A stretch of DNA of 50,280 nt from Streptomyces huiliensis (GTDB lineage Bacteria; Actinomycetota; Actinomycetes; Streptomycetales; Streptomycetaceae), in assembly GCF_020037025.1 (NCBI RefSeq), contig NZ_JAIQLH010000097.1, positions 1-50,280 of the forward strand, read 5' to 3'. The notes under the pieces are model-generated. The model saw only the letters and a program-made list of their open reading frames with translations, made no database searches and was not told the origin of the DNA. Below, piece after piece: positions 31,388-38,475 of the stretch (the stretch's first letter is position 1; every line of letters begins with the position of its first letter). Made by a program: the position numbers and the translations under genes.

Positions 31388-32248
31388 TTGAGCGACATCG
31401 AACGCGTGGGAGTGGTCGGCTGCGGCCAGATGGGCGCGGGCATCGCGGAGGTGTGCGCCCGGGCGGGCCTGGACGTCAAGGTCGCCGAGACCACGGGCGA
31501 GGCCCTGGAGCTCGGCCGCACCCGGCTCACCAACTCCCTCGGCAAGGCCGCCGAGCGCGGCAAGATCACCGAGGCGGAGCGGGACGCGGCCCTGGACCGG
31601 CTGAGCTTCACCACCGACCTCGGCGAGTTCGCCGACCGCGACCTGGTCATCGAGGCCGTCGTGGAGAACGAGCAGGTCAAGACCGAGATCTTCCAGGTGC
31701 TCGACCAGGTCGTCACCCGCCCGGACGCCATCCTCGCGTCGAACACCTCGTCCATCCCGCTGGTCAAGCTCGCGGTCGCCACCTCGCGCCCCGACCAGGT
31801 CATCGGCATCCACTTCTTCAACCCCGCCCCGGTGCAGAAGCTGGTCGAGATCATCCCGGCGCTCACCACCTCCGACGAGACGATCAAGCGCGCCGAGGCG
31901 CTGGTGTCCGGTGTGCTGGACAAGCACCCCATCCGCGCGCAGGACCGCTCCGGCTTCATCGTCAACGCCCTGCTGATCCCGTACCTGCTCTCCGCGATCC
32001 GGATGTTCGAGTCGGGCATCGCCAGCCGCGAGGACATCGACAACGGCATGGAGATGGGCTGCGCGCACCCCATGGGCCCGCTCAAGCTCTCCGACCTCAT
32101 CGGCCTCGACACCGTCGCGTCGGTGGCCGACAGCATGTACGCCGAGTACAAGGAGCCGCTGTACGCGGCGCCTCCGCTGCTCCAGCGGATGGTGGACGCG
32201 GGACGGCTGGGACGGAAGTCGGGGGCGGGCTTCTACACCTACGGCTGA
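31388..32248 (+). CDS. 3-hydroxybutyryl-CoA dehydrogenase
   Basis: A 286-residue NAD(P)-dependent enzyme that interconverts acetoacetyl-CoA and 3-hydroxybutyryl-CoA, used in short-chain fatty acid metabolism. The Rossmann motif GCGQMGAGIAEVCARAG begins at residue 11. The catalytic region GIHFFNPAPVQKLVEIIPA has the conserved His and neighbouring residues. The C-terminal dimerisation domain reads GFIVNALLIPYLLSAIRMFE and GCAHPMGPLKLSDLIGLD. It has the family's normal length and no hydratase fusion. The start is a TTG at 31388 after GAAAGGCAACG. No partner thiolase or hydratase is adjacent. Confidence 0.96.
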   Translation: MSDIERVGVVGCGQMGAGIAEVCARAGLDVKVAETTGEALELGRTRLTNSLGKAAERGKITEAERDAALDRLSFTTDLGEFADRDLVIEAVVENEQVKTEIFQVLDQVVTRPDAILASNTSSIPLVKLAVATSRPDQVIGIHFFNPAPVQKLVEIIPALTTSDETIKRAEALVSGVLDKHPIRAQDRSGFIVNALLIPYLLSAIRMFESGIASREDIDNGMEMGCAHPMGPLKLSDLIGLDTVASVADSMYAEYKEPLYAAPPLLQRMVDAGRLGRKSGAGFYTYG

Positions 32249-32279
32249 TCCGGCCGCGTACGCGCAACCCGCCCTCCCC

Positions 32280-32309
32280 ACAGCGCGGTTCCGCGCGGAA
32301 AACCGCTGT
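32280..32309 (+). terminator. Hairpin after the hydroxybutyryl-CoA dehydrogenase gene
   Basis: ACAGCGCGGTTCCGCGCGGA and AAACCGCTGT together form an imperfect stem (ACAGCG-GGTT / AACC-CGCTGT with a small bulge) with a GC-rich loop. It is 32 bp after the stop. There is no T-run, as is usual for Streptomyces terminators. Confidence 0.55.
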
Positions 32310-32341
32310 CCGGGGGCGGGCCCGCGGTGCTTCAATGCACC

Positions 32342-33190
32342 GTGACCTCCACCGGTTCCGCCGCGCCCGCCGGCCGTTCGCTCCTCGCCCGGCTGGAGCG
32401 CTACTACGACGCGGTCCCGCGCGGCAGCGCCCGGGGTGAGCGGTTCGGCCCGCTGACCCTGTTCGTACGGGAGGGCACGGGCTGGCCGTTCTACGCCCGT
32501 CCGTCCCTCGCCGGCTGCGACGGCGTCACCGCCGCCGACGTGCGGCGCGTCCGGGCCCGGCAGCGGGAGCTCGGCGTCCCCGAGGCGTTCGAGTGGGTCG
32601 CCGAGACGTCCCCCGCCCTGCGGCCGGCGGTCGAGGCGGCGGGGCTCGTGGTGCGCGAGCACCCTCTGATGCTCCTCGGCCCCGCCGGTCCCCCTGCGAC
32701 GACAGGCGCGCCCGACGGGGTCACCGTCCGGATCGTCGGCGCCGACGATCCGGCACTGCCCGGCGCGGTGGCCGTCCCGTACCTGTCGTTCGCGGAGCCG
32801 GGGACGCGCAGGGGCCGGGCCGGTGTCACGGAGTTGGACGCCCTGATCCGGAAGCTGACCGCCGACGGGACCGTGGAGCGCCTCGCCGGCCGGATCCGGG
32901 CCGGTCTGACCTCGGTCGCCGCCGCGCTGGAAGGCGATACGGTCCTGAGCGCCGGGCAGCACCAGCCGGTCGGCCCGGTCAGCGAGGTCGTGGGCGTCGG
33001 CACGCTGCCGGTGGCCCGCCGGCGCGGCCTGGGCCTCGCCGTCACCGCCGCGCTGGTGGCCGACGCCCGGGCGCGGGGTGTGGAGACCGTGTTCCTGTCG
33101 GCCGGTGACGACGACGTGGCCCGGCTGTACGGCCGGGTCGGCTTCCGCCGCGTCGGCACGGCCCTCATCGCCGGGCCGCCCGCTCCGTAG
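32342..33190 (+). CDS. GNAT-family N-acetyltransferase with long N-terminal region
   Basis: A protein of about 282 residues whose C-terminal third is a GNAT fold (VGVGTLPVARRRGLGLAVTA, an R-R-x-G-x-G/A acetyl-CoA loop, then VETVFLSAGDDDVARLYGRV). The N-terminal 150 residues contain RARQRELGVPEAFEWVAETS and VVREHPLMLLG, a pattern seen in two-domain Streptomyces GNATs. The GTG at 32342 was chosen as the likely start because it fits a leaderless message; a GTG at 32327 would add five residues. It converges on the LysE gene over a 202-bp gap where I see no gene. Its substrate is unknown. Confidence 0.82.
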   Translation: MTSTGSAAPAGRSLLARLERYYDAVPRGSARGERFGPLTLFVREGTGWPFYARPSLAGCDGVTAADVRRVRARQRELGVPEAFEWVAETSPALRPAVEAAGLVVREHPLMLLGPAGPPATTGAPDGVTVRIVGADDPALPGAVAVPYLSFAEPGTRRGRAGVTELDALIRKLTADGTVERLAGRIRAGLTSVAAALEGDTVLSAGQHQPVGPVSEVVGVGTLPVARRRGLGLAVTAALVADARARGVETVFLSAGDDDVARLYGRVGFRRVGTALIAGPPAP

Positions 33191-33392
33191 CTCCCGCTCG
33201 TCGGCTCCCACGCCGCCGGAAGCACCCGGACATCGGCCCCGCACGTGCGGAACGACTGCGTCGTGACCGGAGGCATGGGAGCTTGCGCACGGCCCGACCG
33301 GACGAAGCCGTATCCGACGAACGGGACGTTCACACTCCGCTTCGGGGGCGCCGCCTCCCAGCACCCGCCCGGGCGCGCCCGGCTGCGCCCCC

Positions 33393-34016
33393 TCAGGCCG
33401 CCACCAGCCGCTCCACCAGCAAAAACGCGCCGATCCCCACCATCGCGACACCCGACAGCCGGCTCACCGTGAGCGCCACGGACGGCCGGGCCCGCAGTAC
33501 CCGGCGGGCCAGCGTGCCGACGCCGAAGTAGACCACCCCGCAGGCCGCCACGTGCAGTACCCCGAGCGTTCCGGTCTGGACCGCCACCGGCCACGTCCCG
33601 TGCCGGTCGACGAACTGCGGCAGCAGTGAGACGTAGAGCAGCAGCCCCTTGGGGTTGAGGCCGCTGGTGCCCACGCCCTGGAGCAGGACGCGGGACGGCG
33701 GCAGCGCCGCCGAGGTGGCCGCCGCCGCTCCCGGCACGGGCGGCCGGCGCAGCGTCGCCACCCCCAGCCAGACCAGGTACCCCGCGCCGAGCACGGTCAG
33801 CGCGGTCAGCAGGCTCGGCGTCCCGGCGACGAGCGCGGCGACGCCGGCCACCACGACCACCGTGAGCCCGGCGTAGCCGAGCATCAGGCCGCCGACCGCC
33901 GGGACGACGGAGCGGTCGCGCAGGCCGGCGGCTATCGCGTAGGCCCAGTCGGCGCCGGGGACGAGGAGGAGCAGGACGGAGACGGTGAGAAAGGCGGTCA
34001 TGGAGCCGACGGCCAT
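33393..34016 (-). CDS. LysE/RhtB-family exporter (second copy)
   Basis: A 207-residue membrane exporter of the LysE superfamily. Signature blocks are FLTVSVLLLLVPGADWAYAI near the start and GLNPKGLLLYVSLLPQFVDR in the middle, with the other hydrophobic segments between and after. It is only distantly like the LysE protein at 6417. The ATG at 34016 follows GGAAGGGG; the later ATG at 34001 has no such site. It is divergent from an Lrp/AsnC regulator over 155 bp, the arrangement found for LysE/LysG-like and Lrp-controlled amino-acid exporters. Confidence 0.92.
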   Translation of the reverse strand: MAVGSMTAFLTVSVLLLLVPGADWAYAIAAGLRDRSVVPAVGGLMLGYAGLTVVVVAGVAALVAGTPSLLTALTVLGAGYLVWLGVATLRRPPVPGAAAATSAALPPSRVLLQGVGTSGLNPKGLLLYVSLLPQFVDRHGTWPVAVQTGTLGVLHVAACGVVYFGVGTLARRVLRARPSVALTVSRLSGVAMVGIGAFLLVERLVAA

Positions 34017-34171
34017 GCGCTGCGCACCCCTTCCGGACGTTTGACGATTCCGACGACGATTCCGCCGGTGACGGCGAATTGCCGTTGCGGTGGGGAAGGT
34101 TATGCGCGTTCCGGCGGGAAGTGTTGTCATCTTTTGCCCGGAACCGGCGTGGCGGAGGGAGAATATGTCCC

Positions 34172-34627
34172 ATGGACAGCCTCGACCGGAAAATCCTTGC
34201 CGAGCTCCAGAGGGACGGCCGCCTCACCGTCACCGAGCTGGCCGCCCGGGTGCGCCTCAGCGTCTCGCCCTGCCACCGCCGGCTGCGCGAGCTGGAGCGC
34301 TCGGGGGCGATACTCGGCTACCGGGCCGTGGTGGATCCGCGCGCCCTCGGGATGACCTTCGAGGCCCTGGTGTTCATCACCATGCGCCAGGAGGACCGCG
34401 AGACGGTCAGCGACTTCGAAGGGGCCGTCGCCGGCATCCCACAGGTGGTGCGGGCCGAGCGGCTGTTCGGCGACCCGGACTACATGCTGCGCGTGGTCAC
34501 CGCCGACCTCGACGCCTACCAGCGGCTCTACGACGAGCACCTGGCCACGTTGCCGGGCGTGCTGCGGCTGGACTCCACCCTGGTGATGAAACGCGTGGTC
34601 GAGGAACGCCCGCTCCCCGAACGGTGA
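34172..34627 (+). CDS. Lrp/AsnC-family transcriptional regulator
   Basis: A 151-residue feast-famine regulator. The N-terminal HTH is MDSLDRKILAELQRDGRLTV and ELAARVRLSVSPCHRRLREL, and the C-terminal RAM ligand domain includes FEALVFITMRQEDRETV and GDPDYMLRVVTADLDAYQRL. Lrp-type proteins bind amino acids. The ATG at 34172 lies after GGAGGGAG with a long spacing. The divergent LysE exporter is its probable target, giving an amino-acid-induced export module. The intergenic 155 bp is relatively AT-rich. Confidence 0.94.
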   Translation: MDSLDRKILAELQRDGRLTVTELAARVRLSVSPCHRRLRELERSGAILGYRAVVDPRALGMTFEALVFITMRQEDRETVSDFEGAVAGIPQVVRAERLFGDPDYMLRVVTADLDAYQRLYDEHLATLPGVLRLDSTLVMKRVVEERPLPER

Positions 34628-34779
34628 TGTGCCGCAAGGGCGTTCACACGGGGTGTACGGCGCTGACCCGTACTCACCCTCCGCACACGCTCCCGCCCGG
34701 CCCCGCCCCGCGCTTTCCTTGTCGTACAGCGCTTTCACCACGGAAACAGCCGTGGGGCCTTCCGGAAGGAGTACGGACC

Positions 34780-35037
34780 GTGACCATGCACCCCGAGCAC
34801 GCCGCGAAGACGGCAGAGCTCGCGGAGCTCCGGCGCAGACTCGACGTGGGCGTCGTCCGCATCGACGGGCGCCTCGCCCTGCTCACCCAGCGCAGCGACC
34901 AGGCGCAACGCGAGATCACCGAAGTGGAGGAGCGCGTCAAGGCGCTGGAGAGCGGCCGCTGGCCGGTGTCCTCCCTTGCCGCGCTCACCGGCCTGGCCGG
35001 GCTCGGCCTCGCCGTCTGGCAGGTCGTCGGCCGGTGA
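34780..35037 (+). CDS. Small coiled-coil protein with C-terminal membrane anchor
   Basis: An 85-residue protein. Residues 10-60 form a probable coiled coil (ELAELRRRLDVGVVRIDGRL, QREITEVEERVKALESG) and the C-terminus is one membrane segment (VSSLAALTGLAGLGLAVWQVV) ending in GR. The layout recalls phage XhlA-type hemolysin or holin accessory proteins, but no lytic gene is nearby and the resemblance may be general. The GTG at 34780 follows a strong GGAAGGA ribosome binding site; an ATG at 34786 is also possible. It converges on the Nudix gene. Confidence 0.7.
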   Translation: MTMHPEHAAKTAELAELRRRLDVGVVRIDGRLALLTQRSDQAQREITEVEERVKALESGRWPVSSLAALTGLAGLGLAVWQVVGR

Positions 35038-35083
35038 GCACGGGGGTCCCCCGCCGCCCCGCGGTGATCAGTCGAGCAGGTGA

Positions 35084-35614
35084 TCAGCCGAGGCGCGTGT
35101 GGTGCAGCAGGAGCAGGGCGGCGGCCATGTTGGCGGCCGGCACCTCACCCCGGGCGATCATGTCCGGCACCAGCTTGAGCGGGACCCACTCGCGGCGGTC
35201 CGACTCGAAGCCGTCCTCCGGTTCACCGGTGTACTCGGCCTCGTCCGTCCAGTAGACGTGGTGCCGGGCGTCGGTGAGCCCGTTGGACGGTTCGACGGTC
35301 ATCAGGTGCCGCAGCGGGCCGGGCCGCCAGCCGGTCTCCTCCTCCATCTCCCGGGCCGCGGCCCGGGCGACGTCCTCGCCGTCCTCGACGACCCCGGCGG
35401 CCAGCTCCCAGCCCCAGGTGTCGGTGATGAACCGGTGCCGCCAGAGCAGCAGCACCTCGTTGGCATCGTTGACCACCGTGGCGACGGCCACGGGCCGCAT
35501 CCGGATGAGGAAGTGGTCGAGGTGCCGGCCGTCGGGGAGTTCGACGTCCGCGAGATTGACCCGGAACCAGCGGTTCTCATAGACGTTCCGCTCCGCGAGA
35601 TTCTTCCAACGCAC
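35084..35614 (-). CDS. Nudix hydrolase
   Basis: A 176-residue pyrophosphohydrolase. The Nudix box is complete at residues 74-96: GVVEDGEDVARAAAREMEEE followed by TGW, with the metal-binding R-E-x-E-E core. The N-terminal strand region (VYENRWFRVNLADVELPDGR) and the position of the box resemble the ADP-ribose pyrophosphatase group, but substrate cannot be fixed. The start is a GTG at 35614. It lies 58 bp after the helix-turn-helix/TPR regulator and reads the same way, so the two, with the PP2C gene, may form one operon. Confidence 0.93.
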   Translation of the reverse strand: MRWKNLAERNVYENRWFRVNLADVELPDGRHLDHFLIRMRPVAVATVVNDANEVLLLWRHRFITDTWGWELAAGVVEDGEDVARAAAREMEEETGWRPGPLRHLMTVEPSNGLTDARHHVYWTDEAEYTGEPEDGFESDRREWVPLKLVPDMIARGEVPAANMAAALLLLHHTRLG

Positions 35615-35672
35615 GTGTTGCCACCTTCCGCCGAGGTGGCCACCTACCCGGGCGTCGCCCGCACAAGGGTCG

Positions 35673-37010
35673 TCACAAGGGCACGCGCAGCGCCCCTTCG
35701 ATCATTTCGGCGGCCTCGGCGGTGGCCGCGCACCCGCTTTCGACCAGGTGCTCGCGCACCGCCCGGAGCCGGTCCCGTAAGCGCTGCGATTCCATGCCCC
35801 TCGCCTGCTCGGTCATCTCCTGAGCGGTGGCCACCGCCTTGTCCGCGTCTCCCTGACGCAGCTCGATGTGCGTGAGCATGGCGAGCCGGTGGACACGGCC
35901 CCGGTCGTGGGCGGGGGTGTCGACGGCCCGGTCGGCGTGCTCACGGGCGGGCCGGAGATCACCGAGGCTGAGCAGGGCCTCGGCCACCTGGACGTTGACC
36001 AGCCCCGGCTGGACATAGCCGGTCTCGGCGGGCTCCTGGCCCCGGTGGATGCGCTCGGCGGCCGACTCGGCGCGGCGGATGCAGCCCAGCGCCCCGGCGC
36101 CGTCGCCGAGCCGGGCGTACGCCTTGGCCTGCATGGCGTAGAGGTCGGCGGCGAGGGCGGGGGTCAGGTGCGGGCCGCCGGAGCGCAGCGCGGACTCGGC
36201 GAAGGCGACGGCCTGCCGGTACTCCCCCAGGAACAGCGACTGGTTGACCAGCAGGGCGATCACGTAGGCGCCCAGCCCCCGGTCCCCGCTGGCCTTCGCC
36301 AGCCGCAGCGCCTGGTGGAAGTAGCGCTGGGCGAGGCCGTGCGCGTCGGAGTCGTAGGCGCAGATGCCGGCGACGGCGACCAGCCCGCCGGTGGCGCGGT
36401 GGAGGTGGCGGCCGGTGGCGTCGGAGTAGCTGCCGCGCAGCAGCGGGGCGGTCTCGGCGTTGAGGAAGCCGACGATCCGGGCGCGCGTCGCGATCCCGCC
36501 GGCCTTGCGGTACATCTGCTCGTAGTGCGCGCGGGCGGCGCGCAGCATGGCGATGTCGTCCATGGAGACCCGGGTGAGGCCGCGTCGGGAGACGTCGGCG
36601 TCGTCGGGCGGGTTCTCCCACTCCCAGACGGGGATGACGGCGTGGGTGCCGGTGACGGCGGGCGCGGTGACGACGTGCTCGCGCTGCTGCTCGTCGGAGC
36701 GCCAGAGGGCGGTGGCCCGCTCGACGAAGCCGGAGAGCGGGGTGCCGGGGACCCGGGGGGCGCCGGGGGTGCCCAGGCCGATGTCGTCGAGGGTCAGCGG
36801 CCGGTGCAGCCGCTCGCCCAGCACCTCGCAGATGAGGTCGGGCACCTGTCCGCGCGGCCGCTGGCCCTTCAACCAGCGGGCCACCGCGGTGTGTTCGTAA
36901 CGCAACGCCAGACCCCGGGTCCGGCCCGCCGCGTTGACGTGGGCGGCCAGGCCGGCGTGGGACATCCCCGCCTCGTCGAGTATGGCGTCGAGCAGAGTGT
37001 TGGGCTCCAT
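35673..37010 (-). CDS. Helix-turn-helix/TPR-containing regulator (NsdA-like), with a TTA codon
   Basis: A 445-residue protein. The N-terminal ~75 residues are an XRE-like DNA-binding region (LLDAILDEAGMSHAGLAAHV, HTAVARWLKGQRPRGQVPDL). From about residue 150 on, helical tetratricopeptide-type repeats follow (LAQRYFHQALRLAKASGDRG, ADLYAMQAKAYARLGDGAGA). Streptomyces proteins of this design include NsdA-type developmental regulators. Leu411 is encoded by TTA (minus strand, 35778-35780), the rare codon read by the bldA tRNA, which in Streptomyces makes expression development-dependent. The ATG at 37010 was chosen by similarity. It lies 86 bp downstream of the PP2C gene. Confidence 0.85.
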   Translation of the reverse strand: MEPNTLLDAILDEAGMSHAGLAAHVNAAGRTRGLALRYEHTAVARWLKGQRPRGQVPDLICEVLGERLHRPLTLDDIGLGTPGAPRVPGTPLSGFVERATALWRSDEQQREHVVTAPAVTGTHAVIPVWEWENPPDDADVSRRGLTRVSMDDIAMLRAARAHYEQMYRKAGGIATRARIVGFLNAETAPLLRGSYSDATGRHLHRATGGLVAVAGICAYDSDAHGLAQRYFHQALRLAKASGDRGLGAYVIALLVNQSLFLGEYRQAVAFAESALRSGGPHLTPALAADLYAMQAKAYARLGDGAGALGCIRRAESAAERIHRGQEPAETGYVQPGLVNVQVAEALLSLGDLRPAREHADRAVDTPAHDRGRVHRLAMLTHIELRQGDADKAVATAQEMTEQARGMESQRLRDRLRAVREHLVESGCAATAEAAEMIEGALRVPL

Positions 37011-37096
37011 GCCGCCCCTCCGTGAGCGCTCGGTCGACCCAGCGTAACGGAAACGGATTCGCACGGGGTGTGAACGAGCTTGGAGGGAAAGGGAGT

Positions 37097-38293
37097 TCAG
37101 CCGTACGGGCAGCTGCGGGCCAGCGGTCCGTGCGGGGCCCGGCCCGGGACGCGGTGGCGGTCGTCGCGCAGGGCCAGCAGGGCGAAGTCGTCGGCGAGGA
37201 CGCCGCCGGTGTGCCGCAGGACGGCGTTGCGGACGCGCTCGACGACGGCCGCGGGGACGACGGGCGCGCCGCCGGCGGCCTCGGCGAGGACGCGGGTGAG
37301 CGGGAAGAACCGGCCGGCCGCGTCCCGGGCGTCCTCGACACCGTCGGTGTGCAGCACCAGGGCCTCGCCGGGCAGCAGCCGGGCCAGCCGGCGGACGGGC
37401 GGCTCGGCGGGGAGCGGGAACATGCCGAGCGGGGGCAGCGGGTCGCCGGAGGAGAGGACCTCGGCGCGGGCGCCGGGGAGCGGTCCCGCGTCGCCCGCGA
37501 TGAGCCGGTGGGGCCAGGGGTGGCCGCAGTTGAGGGCCGTGACCTCGCCCTCCGCGCCGATCTCCAGCACGAGGACGGTCGCGAAGTCTTCACCGGAAGG
37601 CAGCGACTCGCCGGAGGGCGGCGACTGGCCGGACGCGAGGTCGCCGAGGTGGCGGTGGAAGGCGCGCTCCATGCGGCGCAGCACGCCGGGGAGGCCGTCC
37701 TCGTCGTGGGCGGCCTCCCGGAAGCTGCCGAGCAGGGCGGCGACGGTGCCGAGGGCGGGCAGGCCGTGGCCCCGGACGTCCCCGATGACCAGCCGGACGC
37801 CGTGCCGGGTGGCCAGCACCTCGTAGAGGTCGCCGCCGAGCAGGGCGCCCTCGCTGGCGGAGCGGTGGCCGCCGGCCAGGGTGAGCCCGGCGAGGCGCGG
37901 CGGCAGCGGGCGCAGGACGGCGTGCTGGGCGGTGGCGGCGATCTCCCGGAGCCGTTCGACCTCGCGGGCCAGCCGGTGGCCGCGGTGGCTGGCGAGCCAG
38001 GCCGCGGCGACGACGGCGAGGACGGCGCAGCAGGTGCCCACCAGCGCGGCGGGGTCGGCGCGGCCCGCGGAGCCCAGCGGGACGAGGGCGAACAGCGCGC
38101 AGCCGCCGCCGAGCAGGACGTGGTGGCGCCGGCCGCTGCCGGCGCAGGCGATGGCGGGCGCGACGGCGAGCAGGTGCGCGAAATGGCTGCCGAGCGGGCT
38201 GAGCAGCTCCCAGAGCACCACCCCGGCGACCCAGAGTCCGGGCAGCACGAGCACCGCACCTCGTCGGCAGCGCGCCGTCCTGGTACGGATCAT
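37097..38293 (-). CDS. SpoIIE-type PP2C serine/threonine phosphatase with membrane-bound N-terminus
   Basis: A 398-residue protein. Residues 15-105 carry about three membrane helices (LWVAGVVLWELLSPLGSHFA and later). The PP2C-SpoIIE domain spans residues 120-380: LGGDLYEVLATRHGVRLVIG (with its conserved aspartate), DVRGHGLPALGTVAALLGSF, ALNCGHPWPHRL, LLPGEALVLHTDGVEDARDA and GGVLADDFALLALR give all the metal-binding motifs. Such phosphatases commonly act on anti-anti-sigma proteins. An insertion of repeated SGESLPSGEDF type is at about residue 225. The ATG at 38293 precedes the membrane region. It is the first gene of the PP2C/HTH-TPR/Nudix group. Confidence 0.94.
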   Translation of the reverse strand: MIRTRTARCRRGAVLVLPGLWVAGVVLWELLSPLGSHFAHLLAVAPAIACAGSGRRHHVLLGGGCALFALVPLGSAGRADPAALVGTCCAVLAVVAAAWLASHRGHRLAREVERLREIAATAQHAVLRPLPPRLAGLTLAGGHRSASEGALLGGDLYEVLATRHGVRLVIGDVRGHGLPALGTVAALLGSFREAAHDEDGLPGVLRRMERAFHRHLGDLASGQSPPSGESLPSGEDFATVLVLEIGAEGEVTALNCGHPWPHRLIAGDAGPLPGARAEVLSSGDPLPPLGMFPLPAEPPVRRLARLLPGEALVLHTDGVEDARDAAGRFFPLTRVLAEAAGGAPVVPAAVVERVRNAVLRHTGGVLADDFALLALRDDRHRVPGRAPHGPLARSCPYG

Positions 38294-38426
38294 GCCGTCG
38301 GCCCCCCTTGCGCAATGACGCGCTCGATTCTCGCGAGCGCCGGCGCGGAAGTAACGACCTGAACCCCGTTTTCCACCCCATCGGGTGAAGTCGGGTGGGT
38401 GCGGGGCTGACGGTGCGGGTGGCACG

Positions 38427-38460
38427 CGAGGGGCGCCCCGGCGAACCGGAGCGCCCCTCG
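38427..38460 (-). terminator. Terminator hairpin of the pheST operon
   Basis: CGAGGGGCGC (38427-38436) pairs perfectly with GCGCCCCTCG (38451-38460), enclosing a second CCGG/CCGG stem with a GCGAAC-type loop. The hairpin begins 16 nt after the pheT stop and lacks a T-run. Confidence 0.85.
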
Positions 38461-38475
38461 ATCAAGCAAGCGCCG

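Noticed and set aside
30031..32439. 802-codon rightward frame opposite the GHL10 gene and running into the dehydrogenase
   Set aside because: It is antisense to a Tat-exported hydrolase with clear motifs and out of frame with the dehydrogenase. High GC content opens such frames by chance.
33191..33392. Leftward frame in the gap between GNAT and LysE genes (NVPFVGYGFVRSGRAQA and similar)
   Set aside because: It is short, has no start with a ribosome binding site, and lies across the 3' ends of two convergent genes; I could not tie it to a family.
34780..35037. Prophage remnant suggested by the XhlA-like mini-protein
   Set aside because: No integrase, structural, lysis or attachment-site features accompany it.
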